Source: Nitrospirota bacterium (GTDB taxonomy: Bacteria > Nitrospirota > Nitrospiria > JACQBZ01). Taken from it: a DNA stretch of 47,734 bases. The stretch covers positions 1 to 47,734 of the forward strand of contig JACQFA010000092.1 in NCBI GenBank assembly GCA_016200255.1, written 5' to 3'. The position numbers and the translations under genes are program-made. The stretch's first letter is position 1. The number at the start of each line of letters is the position of its first letter. The notes beneath the pieces were generated by a model. That model searched no databases and was not told the DNA's origin. It was given only the letters and a program-made list of their open reading frames with translations. Positions 25,365 through 35,230 of this stretch are shown here, in pieces.

Positions 25365-26537
25365 TTAATACCGGATCTGAACGGCCGCGGCCGCCTTGAC
25401 GGCCCGGTCGCGGGCCGCAAAGGGATCGGGACCCGGGGCGAGGACGACGCCGAGCCGTCGGTTCTTCCGGCAATCGGGCTTCCCGAAGATACGGACCTGT
25501 ACACCGGGGAAGACCAGCGCGCCCGTGATGTCATACGACGGCGCCGCGGCCTCGCGGTCGGCCAGGATGACGGCCGATCCGCCGGGCGTCCGGACAACCG
25601 GCTCATGGACCGGAAAACCGAGGACGGCGCGAACATGAAGTGCAAACTCCGAAAGGTCCTGCGAGATCAAGGTGACCAGGCCGGTGTCATGCGGCCTCGG
25701 CGAGACCTCGGAGAAAAAAACATCCTCGCCCCGGACGAACAGTTCGACGCCGAAAATCCCCCGGCCGCCGAGATTCCCGGTCACCGCGGCCGCGATCTTC
25801 TTCGCCCGCTCAAGCACGCGAGGCGCCATCGGATGCGGCTGCCAGGACTGCCGGTAATCGCCGTCGATCTGGAGATGGCCGATCGGCGGACAGAAAAAAG
25901 TCCCGTTCACGGCGCGGACGGTCAGCAGCGTGATCTCGTAATCAAATTCAATAAAGGATTCCAGTATCACTTTTTGTTTTTTGGCCCGGCCGGAGGCCAT
26001 CGCATAGTCCCAGGCCTTCGCAAGTTCTTCGGCCGACCGGACGACGGATTGGCCCTTGCCGGACGAGGACATCACCGGCTTCATGACGCAGGGGAAACCC
26101 AGATCGGCCGCGGCGGCTTTTAATTCTTCCGGCTTTTCGATGAACCGGAACCAGCTGGTCGGGAGTTTTAATTCCTCGGCCGCGAGACGCCGTATCCCTT
26201 CGCGGTCCATCGTGAGCCGCGTGGCCCGTGCGGTCGGGATTACCGTAAAATTTTTCTCGGCCTCCAGTAAATACTCCGTCGCAATCGCCTCGATCTCGGG
26301 GACGATCAGGTCGGGCCGCTCTTTGTTAATCACCTCGGCGAGTTGATCGCGGTCCAGCATATCGATCACGTGGGAACGATGCGCCACCTGCATCGCCGGG
26401 GCGTTGGGATAACGGTCGACCGCGATCACCTCGACGCCGAGACGCTGGGCCTCGATCGTGACCTCTTTCCCCAGCTCGCCGGCGCCCAGCAGCATCAACT
26501 TCACCGCATTCTTCGCAAGCGGCGTCCCGATCAACAT
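25365..26537 (-). CDS. purT: Formate-dependent phosphoribosylglycinamide formyltransferase PurT
   Basis: The 390-residue product is an ATP-grasp enzyme that makes formyl-GAR from GAR, formate and ATP in purine synthesis, without formyl-tetrahydrofolate. It opens with [23 protein letters not shown]; the ATP-grasp core has [15 protein letters not shown] and the metal-binding [17 protein letters not shown]. Length is typical. A promoter lies about 38 bases before the ATG, in a 34-base element repeated before the adjacent aldo/keto reductase gene. Use of formate suggests a cell with a formate pool. Confidence 0.95.
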   Translation of the reverse strand: MLIGTPLAKNAVKLMLLGAGELGKEVTIEAQRLGVEVIAVDRYPNAPAMQVAHRSHVIDMLDRDQLAEVINKERPDLIVPEIEAIATEYLLEAEKNFTVIPTARATRLTMDREGIRRLAAEELKLPTSWFRFIEKPEELKAAAADLGFPCVMKPVMSSSGKGQSVVRSAEELAKAWDYAMASGRAKKQKVILESFIEFDYEITLLTVRAVNGTFFCPPIGHLQIDGDYRQSWQPHPMAPRVLERAKKIAAAVTGNLGGRGIFGVELFVRGEDVFFSEVSPRPHDTGLVTLISQDLSEFALHVRAVLGFPVHEPVVRTPGGSAVILADREAAAPSYDITGALVFPGVQVRIFGKPDCRKNRRLGVVLAPGPDPFAARDRAVKAAAAVQIRY

Positions 26538-26574
26538 GCCTGTTCCTGCTCCATTATAGAGTGGTTGACGGTGG

Positions 26575-26608
26575 GATTGTAATGGATCGTTTCTTGAGAG
26601 TCAATCGG
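26575..26608 (-). repeat. 34-base promoter repeat, copy A (before purT)
   Basis: 33 of 34 bases match 27500-27533. On the minus strand it holds TTGACT (26599-26604) and TACAAT (26576-26581) 17 bases apart, a good sigma-70 promoter for purT. Confidence 0.75.
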
Positions 26609-26614
26609 CTCTCT

Positions 26615-27454
26615 TTACAGCGCGATCGTTTCGATCTGAAGGACTTCTTCGGGAGAGAGATGGAACGATTCGGACTCGAGGTCTTCCTTCATATGGTGCG
26701 GGTTCGTGGTTCCGGTCAACGGGAGCATCCCGATCTGCATCGCAAACCGGAAGACGACCTGCGCGATCCCGGCGCCCAGCCGTTTGGCGATCGCCCGAAT
26801 TTCGGGAGCGGCAAGGACCGCTCCATTGGCGGTCAAGAGCGAGAAACCCTGATAGAGTATGCCACGGGTCCGGCAGATCTCCCTCACCTCTTGATCCCAT
26901 CCCGTCACGGCATAACACCGGTTTTGGACCACCATCGGTTTATGACTCGCCCGTTCGCACAGAAGCCGGAGTTGTTCGGCCGTGACATTGCTGATGCCGA
27001 TCATTTTGGTCTTGCCGGATTGATACAGCCCTTCCATCGCGGCCCAGACCTCCCAATCCTCTTTTCCCAGGCCCCGACGCGAATACGGTCCGTGCAGTAC
27101 ATAGGAGTCCAGATAGTCGGTGCCGAGGTGGACCAACGAACTTGCAAAAGACTGTTTGACCTGGGTCGTGAGATCGGCCGATGCGTCGTAGGGCGTTCGA
27201 TGGTCCTGGCCGTTGACCGACGTAAACTTGGTCTGGAGAAACAGGCTTTCCCGCGTGATCCCTTTTTTCCCGAGCGCAAGCAGCGCTTCGCCCACGCGGG
27301 CTTCCTCGTAATGGATCAATTGATTGGCCGTATCGATCGCCGTGAAGCCCGACGTCACGGCCGACTGCACCAGTTGCGACGTGGCCTCTTTTTTCCAGGC
27401 CGTGCCGTACATAAACGAAGGAACGGGAACGTTGTTATAGGCCGTCAAGGTCAT
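26615..27454 (-). CDS. Aldo/keto reductase
   Basis: The 279-residue product is an NADPH-dependent (beta/alpha)8-barrel oxidoreductase of the AKR superfamily. Signature parts are AIDTANQLIHYEE in place of the more usual GYRHIDTA-like block (catalytic Asp present), VYLQTKFT-like LFLQTKFT with the Lys, LDSYVLHGPYSRRG (catalytic His) and GISNVTAEQL. The usual Tyr of the tetrad appears to be replaced near the ANQLIHYEEARVG segment, so activity needs care. An AAGGAGG site precedes the ATG. The gene is bounded by two copies of a 34-base promoter repeat. The substrate is unknown. Confidence 0.85.
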   Translation of the reverse strand: MTLTAYNNVPVPSFMYGTAWKKEATSQLVQSAVTSGFTAIDTANQLIHYEEARVGEALLALGKKGITRESLFLQTKFTSVNGQDHRTPYDASADLTTQVKQSFASSLVHLGTDYLDSYVLHGPYSRRGLGKEDWEVWAAMEGLYQSGKTKMIGISNVTAEQLRLLCERASHKPMVVQNRCYAVTGWDQEVREICRTRGILYQGFSLLTANGAVLAAPEIRAIAKRLGAGIAQVVFRFAMQIGMLPLTGTTNPHHMKEDLESESFHLSPEEVLQIETIAL

Positions 27455-27499
27455 GATCGTTCCTCCTTAATCCTAACTCCATAATATATAATAGTGTGT

Positions 27500-27533
27500 G
27501 ATTGTAATGGATCGTTTTTTGAGAGTCAATCGG
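27500..27533 (-). repeat. 34-base promoter repeat, copy B (before the aldo/keto reductase gene)
   Basis: Near-identical to 26575-26608. On the minus strand TTGACT (27524-27529) and TACAAT (27501-27506) are 17 bases apart, about 46 bases before the reductase ATG. Confidence 0.75.
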
Positions 27534-27559
27534 TTGGAGCGATTTTCTTCCGGTCCAGG

Positions 27560-27588
27560 TTGCGGAATCAAAGAGGATATGCTACTTT
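27560..27588 (+). promoter_or_regulatory. Possible promoter of rbgA
   Basis: TTGCGG (27560-27565) and TACTTT (27583-27588) are 17 bases apart on the plus strand, about 48 bases before the ATG. Both boxes are imperfect. Confidence 0.4.
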
Positions 27589-27635
27589 TCTTCCGACACC
27601 CTTCGACGGATTTCTAATCAGGCAGTGCATCCCCC

Positions 27636-28499
27636 ATGTCCATACAATGGTATCCCGGTCATATGAATGCGGCGCGGAAGGAAGCGGCCAAAACAATGGC
27701 CGTGATCGACGTCGTGGTTGAAGTACTGGATGCGCGGATGCCGGAAGGGAGCCGCAATCCGTTGATCGAAGAGCTGCGGTTGCACCGGAAGCGTCCAAGC
27801 CTGAAAGTTCTGAACAAGGCCGATCTCGCTGATCCCGCCGTCACCCAGGCCTGGATCGATTTTTACAACCGGCAACCCGGCGTGATGGCCGTGGCGCTTT
27901 CCTGCAACCATGCCGGTCAGGCGGCCAAGGTCCCCGGTCTCTGTCTCACGCTCGCACCGCATCGAAACAGCTCCCTCAAGCCGCTGCGTATGCTGATCAT
28001 GGGCATCCCCAACGTCGGTAAATCGACGCTGATGAATATGTTTCTCAAACGCCGCATCCAAAAGGTCGGCGCCGAACCGGCCGTGACCAAACTGCAGCAG
28101 CGTCACGTGCTGAACGACCGCATGTCGCTGACCGACTCGCCCGGACTTTTGTGGCCGAAAATCGAAAACCCAATCGTCGGCCTGATGCTCGCCGCGATCC
28201 AAGCGATCGGCGCCAATGCCTTCAACAATGAAGAAGTCGGCGAGTTTCTTGCCGCCACACTGCTCGCGCGCTATCCCGCGCCCCTCACGGCGCGCTACGG
28301 TTTCCCGGTCGAAGGGCTGGACGGCGCGGGCCTGCTCGAAGCGATCGCAAAAAAACGCGGATGCCTCCGTAAAGGAAAGGGCGGCGAGCCGGACCGGGAA
28401 ATGGCCGCGAGGATTCTATTGGCCGATTACCGCGAAGGCAAACTGGGCCGCACCAGCCTGGAAACCCCGGAGACGCGCGAGGCGATGATTACTCCTTGA
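27636..28499 (+). CDS. rbgA: Ribosome biogenesis GTPase RbgA/YlqF
   Basis: The 287-residue product is a circularly permuted GTPase acting in late assembly of the 50S subunit. The permuted order is visible: G4 NKAD (60-63), then G1 GIPNVGKST (123-131), then G3 DSPG (167-170). The start IQWYPGHMNAARKEA is the conserved RbgA N-terminus. The C-terminal RNA-binding part is present. It is one of the few plus-strand genes and its end overlaps the convergent VOC gene by 11 bases. No clear Shine-Dalgarno precedes the ATG. Confidence 0.92.
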   Translation: MSIQWYPGHMNAARKEAAKTMAVIDVVVEVLDARMPEGSRNPLIEELRLHRKRPSLKVLNKADLADPAVTQAWIDFYNRQPGVMAVALSCNHAGQAAKVPGLCLTLAPHRNSSLKPLRMLIMGIPNVGKSTLMNMFLKRRIQKVGAEPAVTKLQQRHVLNDRMSLTDSPGLLWPKIENPIVGLMLAAIQAIGANAFNNEEVGEFLAATLLARYPAPLTARYGFPVEGLDGAGLLEAIAKKRGCLRKGKGGEPDREMAARILLADYREGKLGRTSLETPETREAMITP

Positions 28500-28911
28500 T
28501 TTCGAATTCGGGATTCCAAACGACCTCCCACAAATGACCATCCGGGTCCTGAAAATAGCCGCCGTAGCCTCCCCAAAACGTTTTTTCAGCGGCCTTGATG
28601 ATCTTGGCGCCCGCCCGTTTCGCCTGTTCCATCACGGCGTCGACTTCTTTTTTGCTGTTTACATTATGGCCGATGGTACACTCCGTAGGGCTGCAGGGCG
28701 TTTTTGAGATCTTCGTGTCATGGGCGATATCATCGCGGGGCCAAAGGGCCAGCTTGAGACCGGACTGCAAATCAAAAAAAACGACGGCTCCATGTTCAAA
28801 TTCCCTGCCGACTATCCCTTCGGTCGCCAGGCCCAGGCCGTCGCGATAGAATGCAAGCGACTTTTCTAAATTATCCACTCCCAATGTGATGACGGTGATT
28901 CGAGGTTTCAT
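28489..28911 (-). CDS. VOC-family (glyoxalase/dioxygenase superfamily) protein
   Basis: From the ATG at 28911, set by a GGAGGG site 7 bases upstream, the product has 140 residues forming two beta-alpha-beta-beta-beta units of the VOC fold: ITVITLGVDNLEKSLAFYRDGLGL and later AGAKIIKAAEKTFWGGYGGYFQDPDGHLWEVVWNP (shown here in part). The PDGHLWEV block supplies a Glu that is a metal ligand in many members. Such proteins bind a divalent metal and act on small molecules or confer resistance; the substrate is unknown. The frame is open 15 codons further upstream but without a better start. Confidence 0.82.
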   Translation of the reverse strand: MKPRITVITLGVDNLEKSLAFYRDGLGLATEGIVGREFEHGAVVFFDLQSGLKLALWPRDDIAHDTKISKTPCSPTECTIGHNVNSKKEVDAVMEQAKRAGAKIIKAAEKTFWGGYGGYFQDPDGHLWEVVWNPEFEIKE

Positions 28912-28952
28912 GCAATATCCCTCCGGTGTTGGAAAAGTAAAAGGGACGGACC

Positions 28953-29210
28953 TCACCCGCCGCTTAAGGCCTGCACGATCTGCAGCTCATCGGTCGGGCG
29001 CAGCGGGTGCGTCATCTCGAACAGCTGCTCGCCGTTGACGAAGAACCGGACGTGCGGCCGCATCCGGTTTTGCTCGTCGATCACGCGGAATCGGAAGCCG
29101 GGGTATTGACGATCGAGGTCGGCGAGCAGTTCGGTGATCGTCGCTCCGTCGGCTTCGACCTCTTTCTTCTTGGTGTAGGAGAGCAGCGGACCGGGAATCA
29201 GCACCTTCAT
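28953..29210 (-). CDS. MoaD/ThiS-family ubiquitin-like protein
   Basis: The 85-residue product has the beta-grasp pattern of sulfur-carrier proteins and ends in ALSGG, the C-terminal Gly-Gly that is adenylated and thiocarboxylated in MoaD and ThiS. The middle block HVRFFVNGEQLF and the TDELQIVQALSGG end are typical. Its ATG overlaps the stop of the upstream beta-propeller gene by 4 bases, so the two are coupled. No molybdopterin or thiamine gene is near, which argues for a dedicated partner rather than general cofactor synthesis. Confidence 0.85.
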   Translation of the reverse strand: MKVLIPGPLLSYTKKKEVEADGATITELLADLDRQYPGFRFRVIDEQNRMRPHVRFFVNGEQLFEMTHPLRPTDELQIVQALSGG

Positions 29211-30415
29211 CGTAACTCAGCGACTTCCACCGCGTAGATTTCGGGGAGATTCCGTGCGATGCAGCCCCATCGATCGCCTTCGTCGCGGCTCATCCAGAGC
29301 TCTCCGCTCGTCGTCCCCAAGTACAGTCCCACGGGATCGTGCGCGTCGGCCGTCATGGCCTGGCGCTTCACCGTCCACCAGGCCTGACTCTTGGGCAGGC
29401 CGGAATCGAGACGATGCCAGCTCTTTCCGCCATTGCGCGTGACATAGGCGGCGGGCTTGCCTTCCGGGCTGGTGCGCGGCCACACGGTCGTCCCGTCCAT
29501 CGGGAAGACCCACACGGTATCCGCATCGCGCGGATGCACCACCATCGGGAAGCCGATATCGCCGACCTGCGTTGGCATGTTCCGACCGATGCGCGTCCAT
29601 TCGTTCGACGGCCGATCGATTCGGTAGATGCCGCAATGATTCTGTTGATACAGCCGGTCCGGATTGCTTGGACAGAGCCGGACGCAATGGGGGTCGTGGA
29701 AGGCGATCGTGGCCGGGTCGAACCCCTCGACCACCTCCATCCCTTTCACGATCGGCGCAAAGGTCCGGCCGCGGTCGACCGATTCGTGCACGCCCCCGCC
29801 CGACATGGCCATGTAGAGATGCGCGGGATCGCGCGGGTCGACGATGATCGAATGGAGTTTCGGTCCATCCGGCGTGCCGTCCTGCACGCTGCCCATCCAG
29901 GTCTGGTACTGCGGATCGTCGTTGATGACGGAGAACGGGTCCCATGTGACGCCGCCGTCATTGGAGCGAAAAAGTCCCTGCGGCGAAGTCCCCGCGTACC
30001 ACGCGTTCGGCTCGTTCGCGTGGCAGGGCGTGAGCCAGAAGGTGTGATCGACCACCCGCCCTTTCTCACCGTCCGGCGCCTTAGTGAACGCGGGCGGCCG
30101 GGCGGCTTCCTTCCAGGTGCGGCCGAGATCTGTGGAGCGAAAAATGGTCGGACCGAGGTGGCCGGTTTTCGTCGCCGCCAGAAGCGTTCGGCCGTCGCGC
30201 GGGTCGAGCACGACATGATTGATGATATGGCCGAGGAAGTGCGGTCCGTCGACCCGCCAGGTCCTTCGTGCCGCATCGCCGTGAAACAACCACGCGCCCT
30301 TGCGCGTGGCGACGAGCACCACCACCCGACGCGACGGGCGTCGGCGCGGGGCTCGCGTTGCGCGAGCGGTCGGTCGCTGTGTTCGAGTTGCCGGTTTCTT
30401 GGTAGTGCGCGCCAT
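29207..30415 (-). CDS. BNR/sialidase-like beta-propeller protein
   Basis: From the ATG at 30415, set by a GGAGGAG site, the product has 402 residues. A basic Arg/Thr/Pro-rich tail of about 30 residues comes first and no signal peptide is seen. The rest is a beta-propeller with repeated Asp-box motifs (SxDxGxxW): STDLGRTW, SNDGGVTW, SVDRGRTF, TRNGGKSW and SRDEGDRW. Despite the sialidase-like fold I see no sialidase catalytic set, so glycosidase activity is unlikely. It overlaps the MoaD-like gene by 4 bases. The pairing suggests the propeller works with the small carrier protein. Confidence 0.82.
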   Translation of the reverse strand: MARTTKKPATRTQRPTARATRAPRRRPSRRVVVLVATRKGAWLFHGDAARRTWRVDGPHFLGHIINHVVLDPRDGRTLLAATKTGHLGPTIFRSTDLGRTWKEAARPPAFTKAPDGEKGRVVDHTFWLTPCHANEPNAWYAGTSPQGLFRSNDGGVTWDPFSVINDDPQYQTWMGSVQDGTPDGPKLHSIIVDPRDPAHLYMAMSGGGVHESVDRGRTFAPIVKGMEVVEGFDPATIAFHDPHCVRLCPSNPDRLYQQNHCGIYRIDRPSNEWTRIGRNMPTQVGDIGFPMVVHPRDADTVWVFPMDGTTVWPRTSPEGKPAAYVTRNGGKSWHRLDSGLPKSQAWWTVKRQAMTADAHDPVGLYLGTTSGELWMSRDEGDRWGCIARNLPEIYAVEVAELR

Positions 30416-30455
30416 GATCACTCCTCCTCTGTGTAACGCCAAGAAATATTCGACG

Positions 30456-32060
<1,605 letters not shown>

Positions 32061-32096
32061 TTGAGATTTCAAATTTGAGATTTGAGATTTGAAAAC
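32061..32096. repeat. Simple repeat of TCTCAAAT type before prfC
   Basis: On the minus strand short tandem copies of CAAATCT/CAAATTT units occupy the ~36 bases before the prfC ATG. The frame through them reads as a low-complexity peptide (SQISNLKSQ) and is not coding. Confidence 0.55.
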
Positions 32097-32117
32097 CGCA
32101 CGGGCCCCCACTTATAA

Positions 32118-32194
32118 TGGTGCGCCTGGAGGGATTTGAACCCCCGGCCAACAGATTCGAAGTCTGCCGCTCTATCCAGCTGAGCTACAGGCGC
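32118..32194 (-). tRNA. tRNA-Arg(TCG)
   Basis: Minus-strand cloverleaf with acceptor GCGCCTG/CAGGCGC, anticodon loop CTTCGAA (anticodon TCG) on a stem with one G-T pair, T-loop TTCAAAT, discriminator A and encoded CCA. Confidence 0.96.
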
Positions 32195-32211
32195 GTTAAG
32201 GAATTATGAGA

Positions 32212-32301
32212 AATGGAACATTAGACCGTATTGTGAGCCTTCTCCATTGTTCCAATGTCGAATGCTCTAATGCTCTGATTTTTTGCCTTCGGCAAAAAAT
32301 C
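32212..32301 (-). repeat. tRNA-spacer repeat, copy 2
   Basis: Matches 25104-25200 at about 90% identity and in the same position, directly after a minus-strand tRNA (here tRNA-His). The hairpin arm is one base longer on both sides than in copy 1. Confidence 0.8.
32277..32301 (-). terminator. Perfect hairpin abutting the CCA end of tRNA-His
   Basis: Arms GATTTTTTGCC and GGCAAAAAATC (11 bp) flank a 3-base loop and start right after the encoded CCA on the minus strand. Confidence 0.55.
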
Positions 32302-32378
32302 TGGGGCGAGTGAGGGGAATTGAACCCCCAGCCCCTGGTGCCACAGACCAGTGCTCTAACCATTGAGCTACACTCGCC
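32302..32378 (-). tRNA. tRNA-His(GTG)
   Basis: Minus-strand cloverleaf with acceptor GCGAGTG/CACTCGC, the extra G at -1 facing C73 that marks tRNA-His, anticodon stem CTGGT/ACCAG around loop CTGTGGC (anticodon GTG), T-loop TTCAATT and encoded CCA. Confidence 0.96.
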
Positions 32379-32446
32379 GTAAGATGGATGTCGACGATTG
32401 ATAAAGACCGAACCAGGGCGGTGAAATCCCGCGACAGGTGGAGAAG

Positions 32447-32474
32447 ATTCTAACACAATCCCGCGGCGATGCAA
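32447..32474 (-). promoter_or_regulatory. Possible promoter of the tRNA-His/tRNA-Arg(TCG) unit
   Basis: TAGAAT (32447-32452) lies 16 bases after TTGCAT (32469-32474) on the minus strand, about 70 bases before tRNA-His. The surrounding TTGTGTTAGAATC resembles the tRNA-Arg(CCG) promoter. Confidence 0.45.
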
Positions 32475-32482
32475 AGAGGATA

Positions 32483-32511
32483 TTGACAGGGTGGGCCTAA
32501 AGTCTTAAAAT
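32483..32511 (+). promoter_or_regulatory. Near-consensus promoter of the DUF2203 gene (leaderless candidate)
   Basis: TTGACA (32483-32488) and TAAAAT (32506-32511) are 17 bases apart. The ATG is only 7 bases after the -10 box, so the message would start at the start codon with no room for a ribosome-binding site. Confidence 0.75.
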
Positions 32512-32518
32512 AAAATCC

Positions 32519-32908
32519 ATGGACGAACGGATCTTCAGCTTGAGGGAAGCGAACAGCCTGCTCCCGGACCTCGAGGCGTTATTGAGCGAGGTACAGCAGA
32601 TGCGGAGCTTCATCCTCAAGATCCGGGGCGAAATCCAAAAAGCCCGCGAGCATCTCGAGGACAACGGCGGCTCCCCTCAGGGCCCGGCCTATCTGAGGGC
32701 GCTGGAGTATATCATGAAGCGCGTGGAGCGGATCCAGCAGATGGGCGTGCTGATCAAGGATCTCGAAAAAGGGCTGTGCGATTTTCCCTTTATGCTGGAC
32801 GGCCGGATGGTCTATCTCTGCTGGAAACTCGGGGAGGCCGAAGTCGGCTGGTGGCATGAGACCGACACTGGGTATACCAACCGCAAACCCCTCGAAGAAG
32901 ACCAGTAA
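32519..32908 (+). CDS. DUF2203-family protein
   Basis: The 129-residue product matches the DUF2203 pattern. An N-terminal FSLREANSLLPDLEALLSEV is followed by a helical middle with coiled-coil character (about 40-85), then the conserved GLCDFPFMLDGRMVYLCWKLGE and VGWWHETDTGYTNRKPL (given here in part). No biochemical role is established for the family; its helical part suggests protein-protein contacts. There is no Shine-Dalgarno, and the promoter places the transcript start at the ATG. It is alone on the plus strand, divergent from the tRNA-His unit and convergent with phoU. Confidence 0.85.
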   Translation: MDERIFSLREANSLLPDLEALLSEVQQMRSFILKIRGEIQKAREHLEDNGGSPQGPAYLRALEYIMKRVERIQQMGVLIKDLEKGLCDFPFMLDGRMVYLCWKLGEAEVGWWHETDTGYTNRKPLEEDQ

Positions 32909-32952
32909 ACCTCCCCGGAAATTCGATCCGATCCCACCGACATTTTTTCTAT

Positions 32953-33609
32953 TTACAGTCCTGTATGTCTTATAATCTTCCCCTCGACCAAATAAACGAC
33001 CAGCTCGGCGACGTTGGTGGCGTGATCGGCGATCCGCTCCAGGTTTTTGGAGACAAAGCTGATCCGGATCGCCCGGGTCGTGGTTTTCGGATCTTCGATC
33101 ATGAAGGATAGGAGTTCCCGGAAGATTTGATGGTTCAGCTCATCGATGAAGTCATCATCCCGGCAGACCTTGCGGGCGAGTTCCGAATTCCGATTCACAA
33201 AGGAGTCCAACGACTCCTTGACCATGCGCTGGGCATGCTCGGCCATGCGGGGGATGTCGATATACGGCTTGAGCTGCGGTTCTTCGTTCAATTCGATCGC
33301 CCGCTCCGAAATATTCTCGGCCAGGTCGCTCATCCGCTCCAGTTCGGTCGAGATCTTCATCGCCGTCGTCAGAAAACGCAGGTCTCCGGCCATCGGCTGG
33401 TGCAACGCGATCAGCCGCAGACAGTCTTCATCGACTTCAACATCCAGCGCATTCACCTGATGGTCGTTCTCGATCACCCGGCGGGCCAGCGCCGAGTCGC
33501 GTTCGACCAGGGCCTTGATGGCATGGGCGATCTGCTCCTCGACCATCGCCCCCATCCGGAGGATTTTTTCCTTGAGGGTTTTCAATTCGTCATCAAAATG
33601 CCGCTGCAT
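32953..33609 (-). CDS. phoU: Phosphate signalling protein PhoU
   Basis: The 218-residue product is built of two three-helix-bundle repeats, each with the metal-binding E/DxxxD signature region (TELERMSDLAENISERAI in the first half, KNLERIADHATNVAELVV in the second). PhoU links the Pst transporter to the PhoR kinase and keeps the Pho regulon off when phosphate is plentiful. Its ATG overlaps the pstB stop by one base (TAATG), so it is the last gene of pstSCAB-phoU. Confidence 0.96.
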   Translation of the reverse strand: MQRHFDDELKTLKEKILRMGAMVEEQIAHAIKALVERDSALARRVIENDHQVNALDVEVDEDCLRLIALHQPMAGDLRFLTTAMKISTELERMSDLAENISERAIELNEEPQLKPYIDIPRMAEHAQRMVKESLDSFVNRNSELARKVCRDDDFIDELNHQIFRELLSFMIEDPKTTTRAIRISFVSKNLERIADHATNVAELVVYLVEGKIIRHTGL

Positions 33610-34370
33610 TATCCGAACCTCCCCGTTATATAGTCCTCAGTACGTCTGTCCTTCGGATTCGTAAAGATCTGCCTGGTCTCGTTGAATTCGATCAGCTCGC
33701 CCAATAGAAAGAACCCCGTGACGTCCGAAACCCGGGCGGCCTGCTGCATATTGTGCGTCACAATCAGGATCGTATACGATTTTTTCAATTCGAGCAACAA
33801 TTCCTCGATTCGCGCCGTCGCGATCGGGTCGAGCGCCGAGCAGGGTTCATCCAGCAACAAAACCTCCGGTTCGATGGCGATGGCCCGGGCGATGCAGAGC
33901 CGCTGCTGCTGTCCGCCGGAAAGACTGGAGCCGGACTTGTTCAGCACGTCCTTCACTTCATCCCAAAGGGCCGCCTGCTTCAAGGCCCGCTCCACGCGCT
34001 CGTCGAGGATAGCCCGCCGGCGGACTCCGTTGAGCCGGAGCCCGGCCGCCACATTGTCGTAGACCGACATCGTCGGGAAGGGATTCGGCTTTTGAAACAC
34101 CATCCCCACCCGCCGGCGGATCACAACCGGGTCGACCGTCGGGCCGTAGATATCCTCTCCGTCCAGAAGGATGGTTCCCGTCACCTTTGCGCCCGGCACG
34201 ACTTCATGCAGACGGTTCAGGCAGCGGATAAAGGTGGATTTGCCGCAGCCGGAGGGACCGATGAGCGCCGTCACCTGCTGCAGCACGATCGTCAGCGTGA
34301 TGTCCTTGAGGACATGGCGTTCCCCGAACCAGGCGTTCAGCTTCTCGATCACGTATACCGGTTTAGTCAT
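33609..34370 (-). CDS. pstB: Phosphate ABC transporter ATP-binding protein PstB
   Basis: From the ATG at 34370 the product has 253 residues, normal for PstB. Walker [10 protein letters not shown], the signature LSGGQQQRL and Walker [14 protein letters not shown] are intact, with the PstB-typical NRLHE and [17 protein letters not shown] blocks. It powers phosphate import with PstSCA. The frame is open 60 codons further upstream, but that part overlaps pstA and is out-of-frame coding. It lies 11 bases after pstA. Confidence 0.96.
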   Translation of the reverse strand: MTKPVYVIEKLNAWFGERHVLKDITLTIVLQQVTALIGPSGCGKSTFIRCLNRLHEVVPGAKVTGTILLDGEDIYGPTVDPVVIRRRVGMVFQKPNPFPTMSVYDNVAAGLRLNGVRRRAILDERVERALKQAALWDEVKDVLNKSGSSLSGGQQQRLCIARAIAIEPEVLLLDEPCSALDPIATARIEELLLELKKSYTILIVTHNMQQAARVSDVTGFFLLGELIEFNETRQIFTNPKDRRTEDYITGRFG

Positions 34371-34381
34371 AGGTGAAGCCT

Positions 34382-35230
34382 CTATCCTTTGAGTTGGCGG
34401 CGCAAAATCAGTCGCGACAGCAGGTTCGCCCCCAACACCAGCAGGAGCAGAACCATTCCGGCCGCCCAGGCCTGGCGGTGCCAGTCGTCGTAGGGCGCAA
34501 CGGCGTAGGTATAAATCATGACCGGCAGGGATGCCGTCGGCTCGAGCCATCCCCGGCTCCAGAACCGGTTGCTAAAGGCCGTGAACAACAGCGGAGCCGT
34601 TTCCCCCGACACGCGCGCCAGGTCCAACATGATCCCCGTCACGATGCCGCGGAAGGCGGTGGGGATTACGACGAAACTGACCACCTTCCATTCCGTAAGC
34701 CCGAGCGCCAGCGCCGCCTCGCGGATCGAGTCCGGCACCAGCTTCAGAAACTCCTCGGTGCTGCGCACCGCGATCGGGATCATCATGATGCCCAGCGCCA
34801 CGCCCCCGGCGACGGTCGAGAAATGGCCCATCGGCAGCACGACGATGGTGTAGGCGAAGATCCCCATCACGATGGACGGGATGCCGTTTAAAATGTCGGC
34901 CGCGTACCGGATCAGAAACCCGGCCGTCGTCTTCCGGCCGTATTCGGACAGATAGACCCCGCCGAGAAAACCGATCGGAACGCCGATCAGGCTGGCCAGG
35001 GCCAGGAGCTTCACGGTTCCCACGATGGCATTGGCCATCCCCCCGCCCGATTCCCCGACCGGCTTGGGCAGTTGGGTGAAGAAGTCCCAATCCAGCGCCG
35101 AAATACCGTGATACGTGATATATCCAAGAATAAAAAACAGAACACCCAGAACCAACGCGGTGCAGACGCCTGTCAGGGAAAGCATCAAGACATTCGAGAT
35201 CCGGCGGCGGATCAAAAGACCGCGCGTCAT
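34382..35230 (-). CDS. pstA: Phosphate ABC transporter permease PstA
   Basis: The 282-residue product is an integral membrane permease with about six segments. The cytoplasmic EAA-type loop is in the stretch [20 protein letters not shown]. Its first ATG overlaps the pstC stop by 4 bases. It pairs with PstC to form the phosphate channel. Confidence 0.95.
   Translation of the reverse strand: MTRGLLIRRRISNVLMLSLTGVCTALVLGVLFFILGYITYHGISALDWDFFTQLPKPVGESGGGMANAIVGTVKLLALASLIGVPIGFLGGVYLSEYGRKTTAGFLIRYAADILNGIPSIVMGIFAYTIVVLPMGHFSTVAGGVALGIMMIPIAVRSTEEFLKLVPDSIREAALALGLTEWKVVSFVVIPTAFRGIVTGIMLDLARVSGETAPLLFTAFSNRFWSRGWLEPTASLPVMIYTYAVAPYDDWHRQAWAAGMVLLLLVLGANLLSRLILRRQLKG

Noticed and set aside
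34371..34550. N-terminal extension of PstB by 60 codons
   Set aside because: It overlaps the 3' end of pstA in another frame and is absent from the family; [11 protein letters not shown] at 34370 is the proper start.
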